Positions 22,516 to 26,533 of a stretch of DNA of 26,533 nucleotides are shown here, one piece after another (position 1 is the stretch's first letter; every line of letters starts with the position of its first letter). This DNA is from an uncultured Clostridium sp. (GTDB lineage: Bacteria > Bacillota > Clostridia > Lachnospirales > Lachnospiraceae), in NCBI GenBank assembly GCA_900551135.1, contig URUX01000009.1:1-26533 (forward strand), in the 5' to 3' direction. Below the pieces are notes generated by a model. It was given only the letters and a program-made list of their open reading frames with translations. It had not been told where the DNA came from and did no database searches. A program made the position numbers and the translations under genes.

Positions 22516-23109
22516 TTAGCCATTCCCGCACTCCTCACAGGCTTCGTAAGCTTTTAACAAAACATCTGCCACTTCTGCCATGGTCTGCTCTTTATCCATT
22601 GCCTGACGACGAATGTAAGAATAGGCTTCCTGTTCCGAAATCTGCCTGCGCTCCATCAAAATTCCCTTGGCCCGTTCAATATATTTCCGGTCCTCCAGCG
22701 CTTTCTTTGCCTTTTGGCACTCTCTGGACACATTCATCAGCTTTTCTTCCTGACACAGAGCCACTTCTATCGCTCCCAAAAGAGCAGACTCTTCTACAGG
22801 CTTTACCAAATATCCCATAACGTGTTCCTGGGCTGCCTTATGAGCCATTATCTTGTTATGACAGGCAGTAAGAACTATCGTAAAATCAGTCAGTTTTTCC
22901 TCGTTTATAACCCGTATTGCCTCAAATCCTGTCATAACAGGCATGCTCAAATCCATAATTACAAAATCCGGCAGTTCTCTGCGGCATACCATAACCGCTT
23001 CCAGACCATCTGCCGCTTCTCCGGCTACCTGATATCCGTTTCTCTCCAAAATCTCTCTCAGCTGTTCACGCGTTTGTTTATCATCATCGGCAATCATCAC
23101 ACGATACAT
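22516..23109 (-). CDS. ANTAR-domain response regulator (RNA-binding antiterminator)
   Basis: 197 residues. The N-terminal receiver (about 1-118) has the acidic pocket Asp8-Asp10, phosphorylation site Asp53 (VIMDLSMP), Thr81 and Lys103, all intact. A short coiled-coil linker leads to the ANTAR domain (about 135-190), seen as YIERAKGILMERRQISEQEA with a later AMDKEQTMAEVADVLL. Proteins of this architecture (EutV, for example) bind paired RNA hairpins with six-base loops and prevent transcription termination once phosphorylated. No histidine kinase is in the window, so the phosphate donor is unknown. The gene directly precedes a permease whose leader carries a matching hairpin pair and attenuator. 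Confidence 0.95.
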   Translation of the reverse strand: MYRVMIADDDKQTREQLREILERNGYQVAGEAADGLEAVMVCRRELPDFVIMDLSMPVMTGFEAIRVINEEKLTDFTIVLTACHNKIMAHKAAQEHVMGYLVKPVEESALLGAIEVALCQEEKLMNVSRECQKAKKALEDRKYIERAKGILMERRQISEQEAYSYIRRQAMDKEQTMAEVADVLLKAYEACEECGNG

Positions 23110-23233
23110 ATATTCTCTCCCCTGACCTAATGAAACGTTCTGTTCTCATTTCTGCGTTTTCAATAGCAGTTTCCTTCACCATATAACTACGGAAAAGTGT
23201 CTATTTTTTAACGTATTCTTAATGCATGTGAAC

Positions 23234-23262
23234 ATTGTACCATGTGAAAAAAAGAATTTCAA
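23234..23262 (-). promoter_or_regulatory. Promoter of the ANTAR regulator gene
   Basis: Minus-strand TTGAAA (23257-23262), a 17-base spacer and TACAAT (23234-23239). The -10 is flanked by direct repeats CACATG spaced 16 bases apart. The predicted leader is about 118 bases. Confidence 0.75.
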
Positions 23263-23271
23263 CTCTGGAGT

Positions 23272-24300
23272 CTACATCATTGCCCCTGAAGCATCAAACT
23301 GGTACTGGATTCCGTCAATGGTCATCGCAGTACCGGATACCATGATGCCGCCATTTGCCGGATCCAAATAGTACCAGGTCTCTCCTAACTGCTTCCAGCC
23401 TGCAACCTTTTGATAATTTTCAAAATAATACCAGGAACCGTCTATCTGCTTCCATCCGGCAGAGGGAATGATCTGGCTGTAATCTGTAAACGCCATCTCA
23501 ATGCAGACTGCTCCTTCAATTCCCCTGACGGTTCCGCTGTCGGTACACTGCCAGATGGTGCGGTTCGGATAGCTGTTAATCGTGCCGTACCGGGCGTACC
23601 AGATGTCGTATGGAATCTGGGTGGTGTCCATCTTATTCACCAGCCAGTCGTTATAGCTGAATACAATGGGCTTAAAGCCTGCCGCTTCTACAGTACGGCA
23701 AAAAGCATTGACAATATCGGTCAGCTGCTGCTTCGTAAGCCCTGCTTCCTCGAAAACTCTGGATTCTACATCCATGGCAATCGGGTAAGAAAGCTGGTAT
23801 TCCTTTGCTGTTCTTACAGCAAACTGCGCCTCTTTCACGGCATCCTCTACAGTCAGGGCCTGGGAATACAGATATGTACCCACATGAATCCCCGCTGCTG
23901 CGGCTTCTCTCATATTAACATCAAAATATGGATCCAGATCCTCTACGTATCCCATGCGGATAAAAGCAAAGTTAATGTCATCAGAAGCTACTGCCTTCCA
24001 GTCAATATCCTGCTGATATTTGGATACGCTGATTCCTCGAAACAGCGCCCCTTCTATAGCATTCCCTTCACTGTTTACATACTGGCCGTTTACTTTGGTA
24101 AAGGCTCCGTTTTGAGAGCCTGTATAACCCGGATTCAAACCATCTGCTGTTTCCAGACCGACTCCAGGCCCGACTTCATTGGTATCTGCAAATGCCGTCA
24201 TAGACATGGAGGCAGAAAGCAGTCCTGCCGCCACAGCAAGCGCTGCCAGAACGTTTCTTCGTTTTTTTCCTTGTATATTGCTGCTGTTCATCTTTCTCAT
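23272..24300 (-). CDS. Secreted GH25 (lysozyme-like) protein with C-terminal cell-wall-binding repeats
   Basis: 342 residues from the ATG at 24300, four bases after GGAAGGAG; an in-frame ATG five codons upstream has no site. A signal peptide (basic start, hydrophobic 17-37, cleavage near AFA-DT) is followed by a GH25 fold (about 85-280) and two to three choline-binding-type repeats (GWKQIDGSWYYF, GWKQLGETWYYLD) to the end. GH25 enzymes cleave the muramic acid bond in peptidoglycan. The DxE pair is kept (Asp177, Glu179), but the usual GIDVS Asp is Ser91 and the usual VDxN Asp is Cys (VCIE). So activity may be altered or lost. It may therefore be a cell-wall-binding protein rather than an autolysin. 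Confidence 0.88.
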   Translation of the reverse strand: MRKMNSSNIQGKKRRNVLAALAVAAGLLSASMSMTAFADTNEVGPGVGLETADGLNPGYTGSQNGAFTKVNGQYVNSEGNAIEGALFRGISVSKYQQDIDWKAVASDDINFAFIRMGYVEDLDPYFDVNMREAAAAGIHVGTYLYSQALTVEDAVKEAQFAVRTAKEYQLSYPIAMDVESRVFEEAGLTKQQLTDIVNAFCRTVEAAGFKPIVFSYNDWLVNKMDTTQIPYDIWYARYGTINSYPNRTIWQCTDSGTVRGIEGAVCIEMAFTDYSQIIPSAGWKQIDGSWYYFENYQKVAGWKQLGETWYYLDPANGGIMVSGTAMTIDGIQYQFDASGAMM

Positions 24301-24346
24301 TTTTCTCCTTCCCATAGCTGAAAAGATTTGGATATTTTTCTACATA

Positions 24347-24352
24347 ATTATA
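24347..24352 (-). promoter_or_regulatory. Possible -10 box of the lysozyme-like gene
   Basis: A perfect TATAAT on the minus strand about 47 bases upstream of the start. No good -35 lies at 17 bases (a TTGAAA is 20 away), and CCGGAA direct repeats occupy that position, which may bind an activator. Confidence 0.4.
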
Positions 24353-24481
24353 GTAACCATTCCGGTTCCGGTTTTCAAGGTACGGACAATAATTGTAATG
24401 ATTTTTAATTTTTTTGTAAGAAAGAAAGTTTAAAAACCGGCAATCAAAAATAAACTCCTTTAAAGCATCTTCATTTAACAT

Positions 24482-24525
24482 AAAAACCTCCTTCTGCCTG
24501 CCAATTATGACAATCAGAAAGAGGT
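24482..24525 (-). terminator. Terminator of the yebC gene
   Basis: Minus-strand stem of 11 bp with one G-U (24515-24525 with 24486-24496), an 18-base loop, then TTTTT (24482-24486). It follows the yebC stop by 12 bases. The 3' arm ends AAGGAGG, so it also resembles a ribosome site. Confidence 0.82.
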
Positions 24526-24537
24526 CTCTCTTATCTA

Positions 24538-25275
24538 TTATCTCTCGTCTGTATCCCAGTTGTGGTACACAGCCTGCACATCATCATCCTCATCCAGTAA
24601 ATCCAGAGTACGGTTGATCTTCTTAATATCTTCCTCGCTGGTAAGTTCTACCCAGGTCTGAGGAATCATGGTAACGTCTGCCTGAGCCATTGGAATCCCT
24701 GCATTTTCTAACGCTTCGCGGACAGTACTGAAATCATCCGGAGCAGTCAGCACTTCGTAGCTGTCCTCTTCTTCGGAGAAATCTTCTGCGCCTGCGTCTA
24801 ATGCAACCATCATCAGCTCGTCAGCATCCATCTCGCATTCTTCTTTGTCAATAATAATCTGACCTTTTTTGTCAAACATATACGATACGCATCCAGGAGT
24901 ACCTACGTTTCCGCCTCCCTTAGTAAATGCGCTTCTTACGTTCGCTGCGGTACGGTTCTTGTTATCGGTCAGTGCGTCTACGATAATCGCTACGCCGCTT
25001 GGGCCGTATCCTTCATAGGTAATTACTTCATAGTTTACAGAGTTTGCGTCTCCAGCTGCTTTCTTGATTCCTCTGTCAATGGTATCATTTGGCATGTTGT
25101 TGGCCTTAGCCTTTGCGATTACATCGCGAAGCTTGCTGTTATTGGCCGGATCCGGGCCGCCCTCTTTTACTGCAACTGCAATCTCACGTCCGATAACGGT
25201 AAAAATCTTGCCCTTTGCAGCGTCGTTTTTCTCTTTCTTATGCTTAATGTTGGCAAATTTAGAATGTCCTGACAT
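24538..25275 (-). CDS. yebC: YebC/PmpR family protein
   Basis: 245 residues, the family length. The start MSGHSKFANIKHKK is the family hallmark and decides the start; a longer frame begins 12 codons upstream. Further conserved stretches are KAKANNMPNDTIDRGIKKAAG, YEGYGPSGVAIIVDALTDNKNRT and GGNVGTPGCVSYMFDKKG. The family is annotated as DNA-binding regulators, but the mitochondrial homologue TACO1 is a translation activator and a translation role in bacteria has been proposed. AAAGGAG lies upstream. The preceding lipoprotein gene ends 32 bases away on the same strand and may be co-transcribed. Confidence 0.95.
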   Translation of the reverse strand: MSGHSKFANIKHKKEKNDAAKGKIFTVIGREIAVAVKEGGPDPANNSKLRDVIAKAKANNMPNDTIDRGIKKAAGDANSVNYEVITYEGYGPSGVAIIVDALTDNKNRTAANVRSAFTKGGGNVGTPGCVSYMFDKKGQIIIDKEECEMDADELMMVALDAGAEDFSEEEDSYEVLTAPDDFSTVREALENAGIPMAQADVTMIPQTWVELTSEEDIKKINRTLDLLDEDDDVQAVYHNWDTDER

Positions 25276-25307
25276 ACAATAAACAACTCCTTTTTCTCTC
25301 TTCCGTG

Positions 25308-26294
25308 TCAAATCCCCTCATATCTTAGCACTATTGATGGGCTTTTGCAAGTGGGAACTGTAAAAGACTTCACAATCCCAGCCGCTTTTTCTATCTCTTC
25401 TCTGGTATTGTCTTTCATAAGCACCTGAACCTGCCAGTAATATCCGCCGCAGTATAAAGCATAGCGAAGTTCATAACGGTAATCCGTCTCTTCCCCCGTA
25501 TAAACGATTTCTGCAAAGTAATAACTTGCTTCCGGATCGGAATCCGAATCTGCCAGACCTGCCTCAAATCCGGCAAGGTCAAACTCTCCGCTGACCCCGG
25601 TGTTTAAAATCAGTTCCCTGCATTCCTCTTCTGTGTCAATATAAGGAAAAATCTCCTGGGCATCTTCCTTTTTCATATGAATAATATCTACCCGGCCGCC
25701 TTTTCCTGCAAAGCTGTCAATTCCGGAATCCCCCTGTGCCTCTGCCTGCCAGCTTCCATCCGGCAGCGTAACCGAAAATCCGTCTTCCCGCTGAGAGATT
25801 TGATATACCCACGGCTCTTTTGAATATTCATAGGCAGATGCCACATCTTCATACGGAATAAAGGCAGACCAGATTCCCTCTGATTCTACGAAAATCGTAT
25901 CTGATGTTCCATCCTCCCGGGTATAAACAGCAGTTCCTTTTTTCAGTCCTACTGCTTCCCAGTCTGCTTCCGGCATAGTTCCTTCTGCAATCGAATCGAC
26001 TTCTCCGGCCTGGAAGTAATCCTGAGGCGCTGCTGAAAAATCCACATCATATACCCATACATAAATCCTGCCTCCTGCCATGACTTTGGCATCCCGAAAA
26101 GCCGGTTTTTCAGAAGACTCTGTTTCTGTCTGTACTGTCTCTTCCTCTGCCTTTGTGGTAATCTCTGCAGAAGACTCCGCTGACTCTTTTGTTTCAATAG
26201 GCTGTCTGCTCTGACATCCTGACAGGAGCAGAAAAACCGATACCATACTGATGCAGCATCCTGCCGCCCACTTTTTCTTCCATGTTCCTCTCAT
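25308..26294 (-). CDS. Unrecognised lipoprotein
   Basis: 328 residues. The signal peptide ends in lipobox LLSGC (Cys at about 27), followed by a Glu/Thr/Ser-rich linker (about 30-65). The globular part (about 70-325) alternates strands and aromatic residues (YVWVYDVDF, ASYYFAEIVY, YYWQVQVLM) with no catalytic motif that I can name. The protein should be attached to the outer face of the membrane. The start abuts the stop of the upstream MATE gene (TAG directly followed by ATG), so translation is likely coupled. I cannot assign a family. Confidence 0.85.
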   Translation of the reverse strand: MRGTWKKKWAAGCCISMVSVFLLLSGCQSRQPIETKESAESSAEITTKAEEETVQTETESSEKPAFRDAKVMAGGRIYVWVYDVDFSAAPQDYFQAGEVDSIAEGTMPEADWEAVGLKKGTAVYTREDGTSDTIFVESEGIWSAFIPYEDVASAYEYSKEPWVYQISQREDGFSVTLPDGSWQAEAQGDSGIDSFAGKGGRVDIIHMKKEDAQEIFPYIDTEEECRELILNTGVSGEFDLAGFEAGLADSDSDPEASYYFAEIVYTGEETDYRYELRYALYCGGYYWQVQVLMKDNTREEIEKAAGIVKSFTVPTCKSPSIVLRYEGI

Positions 26295-26533
26295 CTAATC
26301 CACTCCATTCTGCTGTCCCAACTGTTTTTTCATCTTTTTTACACAATGATAGAAAGCCGGCACTAAAAAGAAATCTGCAAAAATCCAGGCAACGGGGCTT
26401 CCGATACAGGCCGCCGCATATCCAAAAACAGGTACCAGCACAAATCCTACCAAAGAACGTCCTACCATTTCGCATACTCCTGCGATAATGGCAAAGGTGC
26501 TGTATCCCATACCCTGGATGGCGAAACGCATCA
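26295..26533 (-). CDS. MATE family efflux transporter, C-terminal end (runs off the right edge)
   Basis: About 79 residues of the C-terminus are visible, with two hydrophobic segments (STFAIIAGVCEMVGRSLVGF and AACIGSPVAWIFADFFLVPAF) in the spacing typical of the last helices of MATE (NorM/DinF) transporters, then a basic tail. The segment fits an antiporter of drugs or organic cations. The start lies outside the window. The stop directly touches the start of the lipoprotein gene. Confidence 0.8.
   Translation of the reverse strand, partial: MRFAIQGMGYSTFAIIAGVCEMVGRSLVGFVLVPVFGYAAACIGSPVAWIFADFFLVPAFYHCVKKMKKQLGQQNGVD

Noticed and set aside
20840..23109. Ethanolamine utilisation (eut) cluster
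   Set aside because: The ANTAR regulator and the permease resemble eut parts, but no lyase, microcompartment shell, or EutW-type kinase gene is present.
24176..24481. 101-codon minus-strand frame with an AAGGAGG-TTTTT-ATG start between yebC and the lysozyme-like gene
   Set aside because: Its ribosome site is the 3' arm of the yebC terminator. The frame runs through the lysozyme promoter and into the signal peptide coding region in another frame, and its composition does not look like a protein.

Overview
The window looks like chromosome of a Gram-positive clostridium, most likely a Lachnospiraceae-type gut anaerobe. The reasons are the strong AAGGAGG-type ribosome sites, the tig-clpP-clpX-lon-engB gene order, a one-piece tmRNA with an AEDN-type tag, choline-binding-type repeats on a lysozyme, AzlCD, and an ANTAR response regulator of the Firmicutes kind. 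The species call is inference. I see no insertion sequence, prophage, CRISPR array, rRNA or tRNA.

Layout. Positions 1-6000 (minus strand) hold a protein quality-control block: trigger factor, ClpP, ClpX, Lon and the start of the GTPase EngB. Positions 6080-9000 hold a structured RNA-like element, a SIMPL-domain lipoprotein and a large membrane protein of unknown role. The tmRNA gene ssrA follows on the plus strand with a clear promoter and a terminator shared with a convergent cytidylate kinase-like gene. Its tagged products are the classic substrates of ClpXP encoded 5 kb away. A small XRE regulator converges on the next block.

Positions 10.7-19.9 kb hold a hexuronate (glucuronate/galacturonate) catabolic region: uxaC (isomerase), uxaA (altronate dehydratase), two adjacent PfkB sugar kinases of the 2-keto-3-deoxygluconate (KDG) kinase type and a KDPG aldolase. 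Two local regulators serve it. A LacI-family protein sits between divergent uxaA and lacI-uxaC, with two near-identical palindromes on the two promoters. An IclR-family protein sits beside the aldolase, with matching palindromes at the aldolase promoter and at its own promoter. The second KDG kinase runs directly into azlCD. The hexuronate reductase step (UxaB/UxuB) is not encoded by a classical gene here.

Positions 19.9-23.3 kb hold the most interesting unit: an ANTAR response regulator followed by an APC-family permease and a UcpA-like short-chain dehydrogenase. The permease has its own sigma-A promoter and a 180-nt leader. In that leader I can read two hairpins with six-base loops (A at loop position 1, G at 4), and the second overlaps a Rho-independent terminator. 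This is the expected architecture of an ANTAR-controlled antitermination switch, here apparently serving a permease outside any ethanolamine or nitrate cluster.

Positions 23.3-26.5 kb hold a GH25 lysozyme-like protein with two altered active-site acidic positions, a YebC-family protein, an unrecognised lipoprotein and the tail of a MATE transporter.
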